From Rotaria macrura (taxonomy: Eukaryota; Rotifera; Eurotatoria; Philodinida; Philodinidae), in the NCBI GenBank assembly GCA_900239685.1, contig OENT01000651.1:24526-88525 (forward strand): 64,000 nt of DNA, read 5' to 3'. The notes under the pieces were generated by a model, which saw only the letters and a list, made by a program, of their open reading frames with translations, was not told where the DNA came from and did not search any database. A program made the translations under genes and the position numbers. Below are positions 51,629-63,839 of the stretch, in pieces (position 1 is the stretch's first letter; every line of letters begins with the position of its first letter).

Positions 51629-54568
51629 CAGCAATTAAAATAACTATCTACATTTTTTTACACCTGGTCGGATAGTTTATTGGAGACAATAAAGCGTTAT
51701 TTAGCAATCCTCTGAATATGGAATCCTCGTGAATGACTCGCACATCGAAGTAAAAATCGATTGAAGGCTCGGCTTAGAATGATTTTTAAAAAGGATTTTG
51801 AGCAGCATAATAAAAAATGACCATATTATTGGATTCGTTGTATTTCTAATAAATCAAACAGGAAAAAAATCGAACTTCGTGAACATTTGAGCGTTGGGCG
51901 GTAATAAGATTGACATAATGGGTATCTATTGTATTGTACTTGATAACAGCTGATCGAACAGACGATATTTGAAGAATACATCTATGTATCAAGTCGATGA
52001 CCTTTTTTAAGAATCTCGTCGAAGTCTTTTTCAATAAGAGTACGATTTGTTATGTCATTAATAACTTCTAAGTTTGCTGCAATAAATTCATTTATAAGAT
52101 TTTTCAAATCTTTATGATAGTTTTCGTGGGCGTCCTTGCCAATTTTTTCATAATTATTTCACAAGAGACTTTTCGTCTACATTACATTTGTGGAGTTATA
52201 GTTCGATTCTATTCAGAATATTTGCGGTATTAATAAATGTGGGATTGAGAGCTAGTAATTATCAGGCTATTTGAGTAAGGAAAACTTTAGTTGCAATGAA
52301 TTTTATCTTCACATATCAACAAACTTTATTAATTGATAAAGCTTTTGCTTGTGTCCTTGAATTCAAAAGACGATTAGGAGTAACATTTTAAATTTTTGTT
52401 GTTTAGAATATTTAATCTCAAAAACAAGTTGTAAATCACTTACATATTTTAATAGACTATGATTTACACCACAGCAATTGATTGAATTGTTCTGGAGCGA
52501 TTCAAACAAAGGAATATACTGAGCTTAATAGTCTATAGTTCTCCATTGATAATTTGTGGAATTACTACAGTAGTAGCACGAAGAAGTTCGTTATCAAGAA
52601 TTAATCAGTGAACGGAAAAGTAAAAGTTATCTTCAGGTCAGGATTGTAAGTGTTTGTCAATTTTTCGCACTGAACTGATAAACTAGTTCGCTATTGATAC
52701 GTTAATATTCGTTACCAATGCTCTGAAAAAGAGCTGTATAGTTTTGAAAGTAATATAGAAAGACTGATGATTTCAGATTTTTACTTTTTCAGTTTTTGGA
52801 GTTCTTTTGCTCAGGCTATGAAATGAAATCGACTATCCTCCATCCTGTTCTTGATGCAAAAACAAGACAACGCACGAACCCGTAAGGATATCATCTTACC
52901 TTTGAATAATTCACAGTTTGCCCCTATCGATTCACAAAAATATTCTTCTTTGTAGACGATCTCTTCCTAACTATAATTATGAATCAAATCAAACGATTAT
53001 GAACTGTACAGTCAAACATTCGGGTTCCAAATATTCATTTTGCATAAATCAGATGTTTTCCGATCAAACCGTCTACCTTCATATCTGAACGTCGTACTAC
53101 AGTGTGATTCCTTTTTCCATATCCCACGCTCATCAGAACACCATATTGAATCTTTCTTTGTGAAAACACATATAGCAGAACTATATTTTCCACTAATCCA
53201 CGATATCAAAATGAACGAAAATCCTTTACATCAAAACTAATTTATTGAAGAATCACAATGATTTGTGACATTTTGATTTGTTGATGGATATTCGAAAAAA
53301 GATACGCAAAACTTGAGTATAATTGCTTATAGGTTTTAAATTTTTTCTATACGCTTAGGTTACAAATAAGACAGATAAAAACAAGGCATTTCATAAGAAT
53401 ACAGATTACTTTCAAGTAAAGAAAATTTCACTCATCGGTTACATAGTTCTAACAAAACTTCTATATGAAGGTATTCGAAAACTGCAATGAATATTTGTTC
53501 AAGAATGAAACTGAACTGTTTTTCTTTCTGTAAAAGACCCTTTGAGTAGCAGACGTTTTCTGTCTTCATTTCTCAAGATGTATCTATGCATAAATAAACA
53601 TATTAACTCAAAAAGAAAGATTTATCTTAATCTACGAATTGTGTGAATTTCAACCGGGCTTCTTTTCGTCAAGCACAACTCTTCATCTTGCTATAGAATT
53701 CTTTTATCTTAACCTATCCATCATCCTTGCTGATAACATAATTTCTACGTTGTCTTTCCTATATGCTTTCAGAAGAACACTCGAGAGTTATTTTTGAACT
53801 TTTCAAATAAGCAACACAGTGTCTACATTACATTTAAACTAACATACTTTGAGGAATTGAGAGCCAGCAAAAACTAGAATGAAGCTATTCTTAGTACAAT
53901 CTTTCTCACTAGCAAGATGTGAATGCAAAACTTCTTTAAGTTTTTCTCTGGTACGAATAGACACTAAACGATGGTTTTACTCGGCATTGTTGGTAGAAAA
54001 TTTTGAGTTATTGAGTTACCTACGGAATATCATCCTTACAATTTTCACAACTGAGTAGTATCCTCTGAATGAATTCAAAATCATTGCCGTGGGCGCAGTT
54101 TCTATCAGTAATTTTCATAAGCAAGAATTCTGGAAGTGAATCATAGAAAAAAGATAACCTTATAAAACCCCTTGATTTTTCTTAGTTTTGAAGTCCAACA
54201 GAGTTCAACTTAGTTATTATAAACTATAAAGATACCACTACATTGTCAATGTGAAGCTGAAGATTTTCTTCCTGATACAATTCTTTATCTCGTATTTTTC
54301 ACTAAATTATTCTCGTTTTCAGAACTCATGAAGCATTCAAGTTACACGTGAAAATCATCATTATAAACATACTAAGAGCATTGAACAACAGATTGAGCTT
54401 CTCTTCGCTTAATCCTATCCACAAGCGAAGATTCAGTCACAATCCCATTACTGTATTCTTTCAAACAAGTATGTTCTCACGACACTTTCTTGACACTCCT
54501 GTCCAGCATGCAGTTATATAAATAATTTGTACATCTGTGCGTATATGAGCCTACTGCCGAAACTCATT
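51629..54568. other. Spacer between the long inverted repeat arms
   Basis: A 2.94-kb AT-rich spacer. The longest open frames are about 62-66 codons and overlap on opposite strands (for example 53012-53240). I see no transposase, integrase or reverse transcriptase motif, so if this is a transposon it is non-autonomous. Confidence 0.6.
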
Positions 54569-55453
54569 TTCATATAATTGCTCTTCTCTTCCGCTTATCT
54601 AATTAATGCATCTGAATTTTTCATTTCATTGATATTTTATCCTATTCATTTTTTCAAATCAAGAACAGCATGAATTATTATTGTTCCTCTCAATTCGATG
54701 CTCTGCTGATTCTTAATCTTAGCCGACATGCATAAGACAACATCCATTAGGTGCGATTCTTTTTCATGGACAGCTGATGATGAATTGTGTTGATTCCGAT
54801 GCGTTTCATCACAAAAATGATTCATAGATGCAAGGAGATGACCAATTTTGTCTAATATCTTTCCCCAATGTTTCCTATAATACGTGTATCAACTAAAATC
54901 AATGATAACATTGAGAAACGATGAACATGAAAACGTCAGTGTGTCGTTCATACTAAAAGCTGTCCGAACATCCGTCAGTGCTGTTTTCGTAGGGAAAATA
55001 GAAATGATAAAGATACGACACTGAACGTTGTTGTCAATGCTCACAGTCAAACGGTTGTGGTGAATACGCATTGATCAGCTTCGGTTTTCGCCATCGACGA
55101 ATATTAACCATGAACGAATAAACGTTGAGAAACTGGTTTAGTAGTTGTATTTATCATTCGCTAAGAAAGTCATTAATTTAATGTTGGATTGATTGTAATC
55201 GAGAACACACTATGATTCTGTTCATTTGCAAGAGAAATGAATGAATTTTATCAGTTGTTATTGTACATGAAGAAATCGGTTGTTTGTTTCGTTTTTGTTG
55301 TAGAGTGGAGGCATGTTTGATATTCGAACACACAGCATGATTCTCGTATTGTAAATTGTAAACTGTAGTCGATGATAAGATAACGATGATGGCTAAGAAA
55401 GAACGTATAATACAGTGGCGTGATTAATAGGATGAAGTAGGTAGGCAAATATT
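54569..55453 (-). repeat. Long inverted repeat, right arm
   Basis: Exact mirror of the left arm at 50744-51628; paired positions sum to 106197 throughout, with no indels. The near-perfect identity points to a recent origin, ongoing gene conversion, or an assembly artefact. Confidence 0.9.
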
Positions 55454-56434
55454 AATCCAGCTTATATAAATAGATGAGAAACGGAATAGAAGTATCTTTA
55501 ATTATAGTTTTTGAGCTCTTTAGATCACTAGATCGTTATATCCACGAGAGGGTGAGATTTTGGTATTCATATTTTGTGATATTGCAGCAGTTTAATATAT
55601 GAAAAGTAAACTCAGTTTGAGCTAGAAATTTGGTTTAATCGGGAACGAGAATAGTTCTATATTCCCGGCTCCTTTGATCTTCTCATTTGTCTGTTCAGTC
55701 GTTTACTTTAAGCGCATGTTTGGTAAGGCGAGCATGAGTTGACACTATTGTAAGCAGATAAAGGATAAAACATTTTCCATGCAAAAAAAATTGAATTGTT
55801 GCTTGGTTTCTCAGTTTTATGTTTTGGAATGATACTGATCACGTGTTTTTAAAATATTATACAGTATGTATATCGAAAGGATGCGTTGGCATTGTGGTTT
55901 TCATGTATATTCTATTTAAGAGTTCGTTCTGTAAACTATGCTGTCTCAAATATAACTCATACTTCTACGCGACAACGATGTCATAGAAATGAGCTGAGAA
56001 GAAAAACAACAATAGTTTTGAGGATAATAACATTATTCTGACTTTACTTGTCCAATTAACCGTTTCAGAAAAACTTGATTTATTGTTGGTTGCATTTTTT
56101 GTCATTTTCTAGATACAGTAATGCTTTCCAATAAACTACGTCGTTTATTTTGTGTATCTTCGACAGTGTACCTTTTTTATTTATCTCTTCATCCTGGACA
56201 TAATAATTGTAACACACAAACACAAGAGGCCTTCACCGACAGAGTTTGCAGGACGCTAAAATGAAAAACAACCCTGTTTACGTCTCTGCACTACTCTACA
56301 TCATCGTCTTCATTGTTTCTTTTTCAATCCATGCATGATTGACAGTCTATATATACATCGATCGACGACAAGATAGTTTCCCTTTTACCTTTATCATTAA
56401 ATAGTGCATTGATATTTAAGAAATATTAAGAGTG
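55454..56434. other. Upstream region of copy C
   Basis: AT-rich sequence between the right arm of the inverted repeat and copy C, ending in its promoter. It shows no obvious similarity to the mirror region upstream of copy B. No gene is seen. Confidence 0.55.
56333..56355 (+). promoter_or_regulatory. TATA box and CATGATTG motif of copy C
   Basis: TATATATA at 56348-56355 lies 87 bp before the ATG at 56435. CATGATTG (56334-56341) sits directly upstream, as at copies A and B. Confidence 0.6.
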
Positions 56435-57984
56435 ATGGTTGAGGATGCTTTTCAACATGCCGACCTCAATAAAGATGGCTGCATAAGTCTTGATGAATTC
56501 CGTCGATTTCTCGGTAAGAAGCTTTTCTTCTTTCACATGTATGCACTACTAATCAATGATAAAATCTTCTTTTAGGAGCTCAAGGTGCTGCCGCTGGTTA
56601 CACTGGCATTTATGGGCTTACAAGTGCAGATTCAATCTATGAATCTTCATCATTTCAATCTTCATTGGATTCTGCCTTTGGTGGTGGTTATGATACTACT
56701 TTTGGTGGAGATACTAGTTTTTTTGCAGACCGAAAAGCCTCTCAAGTACAGCAATATGCTACTAATGCTCAAGGTATTTTTGTTGATTCGAATCCTCAAA
56801 TTATTCGTCATCCAGCCATCGGTGGTGTACCAACATACAAACAAAACGTTCTAGTTCGATTCCTTCAACCCCCACCTCTCCGACCTCCAGGCGTGAGCTA
56901 TCTTTATCCTCACTCATGCTCTCTATCATGAAACACGACTTTCTTTCTTATTCTAGCCACTCATCATCAAAGAAGTGCGTCCACCTCAACCGCCTCCACC
57001 ACCCCCACTTCGTCTTCGTCAGCGAGCTCCTCCTCTTCCACCACCACCGCCACTCGTTCTCCGTGAAAAACCACCCATACCACCCATGAAAATACCATCT
57101 CAAATGGTCATTCGCCCTCTGGCTCCTTTGCCAATTCCACCACGATCTGTTATCATCGAACGTCTTCCACCTCTTCCTCCCAAACCACGTTCGTACTTCT
57201 ATGTATTTTGTTAGTGTAGTATTGCTGCTATCTTGATGATTGATTTAAGGGGACATCCTCATTGAACGTTGGATTCCATATGGAGCACAAGTTCAACGAA
57301 AAACAATCATTCAACGTGCTCTTCCCGCTAAACCATACCCACCACCACGCAACATCATCATCCAATACGAGCCGGTGCAGGTTCGCGTTGTTCGTCAATT
57401 TCAATGCCTCGGTGTTGTGCAAGCTAATCCAGCCGCCTATGTTCAACAATACGGTGCTCAACTTCTTGATGCCTCATCACTTCTTGCTCAAGCTCGTTCT
57501 GCTGGTGTTGTCGAAGATATCGTAAGATAATTGCTTATATTGTTGTTTATCATTGAAATCAATCATTTGTTTCTGTTAATAGTCAACACCTGCTGGTTTC
57601 GCTAATAGTTATTCTACAGATGGATTAGCTTTTGAATCAGACAGTGCTACAACAGGTTGGGGAGTTGGTGTCAGTGATTGGGTCGGGGCTGCTGGTGACT
57701 GGGAAGTTGGTGTCAATGATGTTGAGGATAGTTTTGTTCCTAATGACTATGATGATGGTTCCCTTGGTGGCTATGGTACATCATCGTTTGAATCATCAGG
57801 CTACTCATCTGATTTTGGCGGAGCATCCACCCTTTTCTATACCAATGATGCAAATAACAGTGGTGACCTTGGCATCGACGAATTTCGTAAATTCATTGGT
57901 AAATATATTTTTAGATGAATATTATTCTTATGACTAGCAGGAATCTTACATTATTTCTCTTGTTTCGCAGGTCAAGGTCTGTAA
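56435..57984 (+). CDS. EF-hand/IIIER-motif family, copy C (intact)
   Basis: Unrecognised family; about 409 aa. Exons: 56435-56513, 56576-56892, 56957-57188, 57250-57521, 57583-57898 and 57971-57984. Exons 3 and 4 have the same lengths as in copy B (232 and 272 bp). EF-hand loop 1 is DLNKDGCISLDE (residues 10-21) and loop 2 is DANNSGDLGIDE (389-400), both with canonical ligand positions. Between them: a Ser/Gly/Tyr-rich segment, YKQNVLVRFLQPPP, a Pro-rich exon 3 (PLIIKEVRPPQ, LVLREKPPIPP, VIIERLPPLPP) and the conserved exon 4 (DILIERWIPYG, TIIQRA, NIIIQYEPVQVRVVRQF, YVQQYGAQLLDASSLLAQA). It is head-to-head with copy B across the long inverted repeat. N- and C-terminal low-complexity regions diverge far more from B than exons 3 and 4 do, suggesting selection on the central block. 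Confidence 0.85.
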
Positions 57985-60900
57985 GGAGCGAGCAACATAC
58001 GAAAGCAAAAATCCTGCTATTGACTCATGTCACGTGAAAGACTTTTCAAGTGATAAATCAATAATTATATATTAAAACATTGCAGTAGCTGTGGTATGAA
58101 AGGAGTATTTTTTTTCTTTAATAAATGTTATTAAGATGTCTTCTTTATTATTCCTTTCATCGTATTTATCATCGCTTCAGTCATTACTTCATATCATCTT
58201 TTTTATACCTCATCTGGGTAATTTTTTATTATGCTTTGCTCGATCAAAGCATAGCGCAGATGAAAAATAAATTTGATGTTTTTGCAATCGTACTAGAGCT
58301 AAAGATATTTAAAAACAACGTACTTTTCTGAATTACTGGAAGACTATACATTGAAAAGCCAATATATCTTATGGATCCAAAGAGAAATCGACGCAAATCA
58401 AAACTTAATGTAGTAATGCATTATTTCGTAAGTACTATAGGATCATACTATGTCACAAGCATTGCAAAGGAGATTTCACTACGAATACTTAATATTTACT
58501 CGGTCTCAACTGCTTAGTTTGATAGATATAAAGTTTTAGTTTCTTATGCAAGAAAAAACTTCTAGATAGAACGGTATTAGAAGTTTTTCAGTAATTTCCA
58601 AAGCAGAGGACATCGATTGAAAAAACATGTTGTAATTAGATATTCCTGTTTTGATTCGAAATCATTCATGTTTTGAACCAAGCCATTGTTTTAATTCTAG
58701 TCCATCGCGAAGAAAAAACGATTCTTTCCAATATTGTTTTATCGGTGATTACAAATGGTGGATCAAAACTGAAAATTTTCAATATTCAATATCCTTCTAA
58801 ATGATACAAAGTGTTTCGATTTTCTATCCGGCATGAAGTAGAATCTACACATAAATTGAGACGTTTGATGAAAACAACAAACAAAAAGAATGATGGATTG
58901 TGTCATTCTCTTTCTATATAATGAAACAAAAGACCTATCGTACACGAGAGCTAATGAGATTCTTATATCGATTATGGATGAAGCTCGATTACTCGAGCAA
59001 ATCAGTGCCTAGAAATGTAATGAAAGATCAAATATCTCTACAACACTAAATAGCATCAAGTATGATGAACATATATTCCACACTTAACGTTTTCTTTTCG
59101 GATACCTTTCAAGTCCAGAGTTTTCAATTTAACCTTGAATCAGCAAAGAAAAAAACCTCGACTTTATCTATTACACAACTTGAACGAAATAGTCTTTCTC
59201 TATTTCACTGAACGATATTCTGAAACATATAGTCTTTTAGCATCCTAAAAACTGAGCATAACTATGAAAATACGAGCGCTGTTATATCACGATTTCGTTC
59301 TGTCATACTCTGCAATTTCGAATAAAATGCCTGGCCTACGTTTTGTGCAGAAACAATCACGATAAATGATAACCAATTAGAAAAGTATTTGCACTGTTAT
59401 TTATTTTTGAGTCATCATCGTGTTGATATTTTTCGAGCATGACAAATATATTTCGATATTAGGTGTTTTTCTTTATTGAATGATGTATTTTGGTTTTCGA
59501 CGTCATTACTTTGCAACTAAAATTACTAGATTTTTTTCTACAATTCACACACTATCAAGAATTTTTAAGATTCATAATTCTGATCAAATCGATCGTCTTT
59601 GATGCACATTTTCATTTAGAAGAATTTATTTTATAGAACGAATTTGTTTGAGTATGCAAATTTATTACATCTACTGAAGCTTATAAAATTAACCGAATAA
59701 CATAGAGAAATAGTTCAATGAAAGACACAGCAATTAAAAATGGAATCTAACGGTGCAAAATTGACCTTTTATCCGTCTAGAAAAGAAGATCACGAGTTTC
59801 AAATACTAATCCAAGAATGTTTTAAATGCCCGTACGGAAAAAGTGAATTAAAAAATTAACTAAACAAAACAAAGTATCAAACGGTACAATTCTACTTTAA
59901 AAAAATCTTCAATTTTTTTGCAGCATAATTTCCTTTCTGTTGTTTTACAGTTTGTTCAAACAATGCGGTTCGATTTGAGCAACAGTTGAATTATTTTAGA
60001 GTTTATCGAAACAAAAATTTATTTATTTATTAAATAACTTGACGTTCTGAAGATTTTATCAGCAGCAAACTATCCCTAGTTCCAAAAAACATGTTCAAAA
60101 GAATGAAGTATCATTACTAAATACTTTAGCTTTTATCAACGTAACCTTGACACGCACACAAATTTTTTGTCTAAAAAGCGGTGCAAATTAGGATTTTCTC
60201 AATCAGAAATCAGCAGATCCAAATGGTTTTTCATAAGAAATACTTGTTGTTGCTGAAAACGTGAATTAATTCTATTTTTAACGTTAAGCATGAGATGTCT
60301 CGCCATTTACTCGTTTCGATAGTATTTGCCAATAAAATGTGATGTTATCATTGAAAAAGAGTTAGGTAGTTCTCATGTTTATTTTGTTTGAGTAAGAAGT
60401 CTGCGGGTTTATATCGAGCAGTAAAATAAGTCTTCTTGTTTTTCGAAACGAACTGTAGGAACATCTCAACTGATTGAGTTGTAGTTAATCTGTTCGAAGG
60501 ATTCTAATCATTAGTATTGTTTTATATGAAATTTTCTTCTCATGGAGGTCATTGGAGATTGCCGATTCAAACTTTGTAACTTGTTGATGATTAAATACAA
60601 CGAGAAAATGTCCTAGCTGATTATTGAAGTGAAAAGTAAATAATGTTGGCAATAGTATAGCAATAATATGACTCTAATTGCATTACAAGGTGAATCGATT
60701 TTGTTTACACGATATGTTTAACAATCGAACATATGAATTTTATTTTGTTTTAGTTTTCATAAAATAATTATATACAGATCATCGTTTATTTTTCCATATT
60801 TCAAGAAAACAAGTGACAACAAGAAAGATTCCTATATTATTTGATACTTGGAAAAAAACGTCCGAAAAAATATAATACCGAAAAAAAGCGACATTTTCTC

Positions 60901-62238
60901 TACATTGTCTTTATTGTTCACGCAGTTTATTAGTGATGCTTGATACTTCAGTGTTTCTGAAATACAGGAGTAGACTTTTTTCGATTCGAAACATTTCCAT
61001 AGATTTCTCCATACAATCAATAAAGCTAAATATGACTCTTGCTGCACAATCATTTACAATAATTTCGATGTATTCTATTTCAAGCAAGTTGCAATAGTCA
61101 CATTTGCAGTAGTTTGTTACATTTGTTCTTGGCGAACGTATAGTTATCATTATTGTTTTTCAGTTTTAGATAAGAATTCTTAATCATAGAGTTCAGTTCT
61201 GCAGATAATTATTCATATGTGCTAAGAATAATCCAATGAAATATCTTCCGAATGAATCCGGATCAAAAAGTTTGGATGTAGCAAATTCTGTGATTGTGAT
61301 TCTAGTCGAATTTATGCTATCGTCAGAGTAAGGATTTTTTAAATCTATTATGGTTGCTTCAATTAATGTTAATCAATCTGGATGTTGTTAATGCCAGAAT
61401 AAAATGTAAAAGCAACACATGCAGTCCGAAATTACGGAAATATTTTTAATGAAATTTTAATGTCAGGATGAGGAGAAAGCCATCAAATATTTAGTGCAAA
61501 GAAATGCAGTAGATCAATGTAGTTGTAGAATACATGTGACACAAGTACACCAATCAATCAAACTCAACAAAATGGTAAATAGCGATCATGTTGTTGAACT
61601 ATATATCTATGAAGGACGGTTTGAAAAAGAACTAAACATTCGATAATATTTGACACGGCTGTGTAATTCAGATCAAATTTTATTCTGAAAATTTGAAGAT
61701 TTCGATTCACTTCTACAGATATAGTAAAGTCATGTCCACAATATTACTGTTAATCGTGTCGCAATGCAGTGAACGGACAGCAGTATCAATTGATTACAAA
61801 AAAACAGAATCACAACAAAAAGCAAACATCCTACTACAAAAAAGAATGACATGGATTATTTGAAATACATTTCATTTTTTTTCTCATCTCTTGCTCAATT
61901 AGATATTATCCATTACCATAAAAAAAATAACTTTTTCTCTTTTCTGAATCGCATCTTTATCTTTTTCTACGTTGTTTTATTTTAATTTTGACTCACAGCC
62001 ATATCATACAAAAAAAGCCTTGAGAATAAAGTAAGAAAGCGAAAACGTGCAGTTGAAACGTACAAACAAATAACTTTCTATCCCCCCCTACTCCCTGTTC
62101 CACGTACCCTTGCATATTTCATCTGTGTCCATGAATGAACGACTAAGTCTATATAAATATTGATCCTCAAGCAGATTATCTTCACTTTCCACCTTCATCA
62201 GTACCTAGTGTATTCACTTTAAACCAACATCCACAACA
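57985..62238. other. Interval between copies C and D, no gene seen
   Basis: About 4.25 kb of AT-rich sequence. Open frames are short and without recognised motifs. The last 100 bp contain the copy D promoter. Confidence 0.5.
62130..62157 (+). promoter_or_regulatory. TATA box and CATGAATG motif of copy D
   Basis: TATATAAA at 62150-62157 lies 89 bp before the ATG at 62239. CATGAATG at 62130-62137 is the diverged form of the upstream motif shared by the family. Confidence 0.55.
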
Positions 62239-63714
62239 ATGACTGAACTTGCTTTTCAGCAAGCTGATCTCAACAGCGACGGTGTTGTAGATCTCGGTGA
62301 ATTCATGGAATTTCTCGGTAAGCTACTCTTATTTATTTTGTTGTGTATGTGTCAATATAAATTGTTCATTTCGCTTGATTCAGGTGCCGGTTCTATTGCA
62401 GGTTGGAATTCAGATGGTAGCTGGAGTGCTGGTTCTGGTGCCTCAAGCTTTCAATAAGCACCATAAGGTGCTGCTGGTTTCGGTGGTAGTGTTTCATATG
62501 TATCTGGTGGTGCTGCTTACGGAGCATCAAGTCCAGAAGTACAATATGCCAGTGATGCTCATGGTCTCTTCATTGACTCAAACCCACAAATCATACATCG
62601 AGCAGCTGCTGATGGCGCACAGACGTAGATGCAAAACATCAAAGTTCAATTCCTTCAACTACCACCTCTCCCACCTACAGGCGTAAGCTATCTTTATCGT
62701 CACTCATGTTCTCTATCATGAAATTTTACTTTCTTTCTTACTCTAGCCACTCATAATCAACGAAGTGCGGCCATCTCAACCACCAGCACCACCTCCACTC
62801 CGTGTACGTCAACAAGGACCAACTCTTCGAATACCACCACCACTCATTCTCCGTGAAAAAACACCACTCCCACCAGCAGTAGTAGCTTCTCAAACACTCA
62901 TCCGTCGTTTGACTTTAATCCCAGTTCCATCAGATCGGTCATCATCGAGCGTCTTCCAACCCTCCCGCCCAAACCACGTCAGTATCTTCATCTACTTAGC
63001 ATATTACTGTTACAATCTTGATGATTGATTTCAGGTGACATCATCATTGAACGATGGGTTCCATATGGACCACAACCCAAAAGAAAAGCATCGTTCAACA
63101 TGCCGCTGCACCTAAAGCTTATACTGCATCACGCAACGTCGACATTCAATACGAGCCAGTGCAGGTTCGCTTTGTTCGTCAGTTTCGACGCCTCGGTGTT
63201 GTTCAAGCTAACCCAGCTGCCTATGTTCAACAATGGGGTGCTCAACTTCTTGATGCTTCATCACTTCTCGCTCAAGCTCGTTCTGCTGGCGTTTTAGAAG
63301 ATATCGTAAGTTCGATACTCGTATTCTCTATTGACCATAGTTGAATTATTTTCCTATTTGAATTCAGCCCCAGCTGTCGCTGCCAGTTTCGGTGCTAGCT
63401 CATTCGGTTTCGAATCAGCTGGTACTTCAGCTGGTTGGGAAGCTGGTGCTAGTTTTGGTGAATCATTCGAATCATCAAGGGAGGTAAGTGGATGGGAAAT
63501 CAGTGCTAGCTTCGGTGGATCATGAGGATCGTCATCTGGTGGATTCGATGGTGCATCTGCTCTTTTCGCTGCTGCTGATAGCATCAGCAATGGTAGCCTC
63601 GACTTAAATGAGTTAAAAATAACTCTTCGGTAAAGATTTTGTCTGATAAATATAATTATTCTATGACTATTATTCTTACACTTCTGTAACTTGTTCTCAG
63701 GTGGAAAAGTCTGA
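62239..63714 (+). pseudogene. EF-hand/IIIER-motif family, copy D (degenerate)
   Basis: The same six-exon plan is visible: 62239-62317, 62384-62682, 62747-62977, 63035-63305, about 63368-63638 and 63701-63714. The EF-hand 1 exon is intact (DLNSDGVVDLGE). Lesions: TAA at 62455 and 62464 and TAG at 62626 in exon 2. Exon 3 is 231 bp and exon 4 is 271 bp, one base shorter than the 232 and 272 bp of copies B and C, each causing a frameshift. The exon 5 acceptor AG is changed relative to copy A. There is a TGA at 63523 and an apparent one-base insertion just before the exon 5 donor. Parts of the central block remain readable in shifted frames (PAAYVQQWGAQLLDASSLLA). Splice donors and the promoter are retained, so it may still be transcribed. 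Confidence 0.85.
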
Positions 63715-63839
63715 AGGTCTCTCGTGAAGCATCATAGCATATCAAATGTTCTTTGCGTCAATTTTCTGTTCGCAACTAATCATGTATAATAAAAAGTTAA
63801 AGACCCACATCATAGAGTACCCAGGTGAAAAGTCCACGA

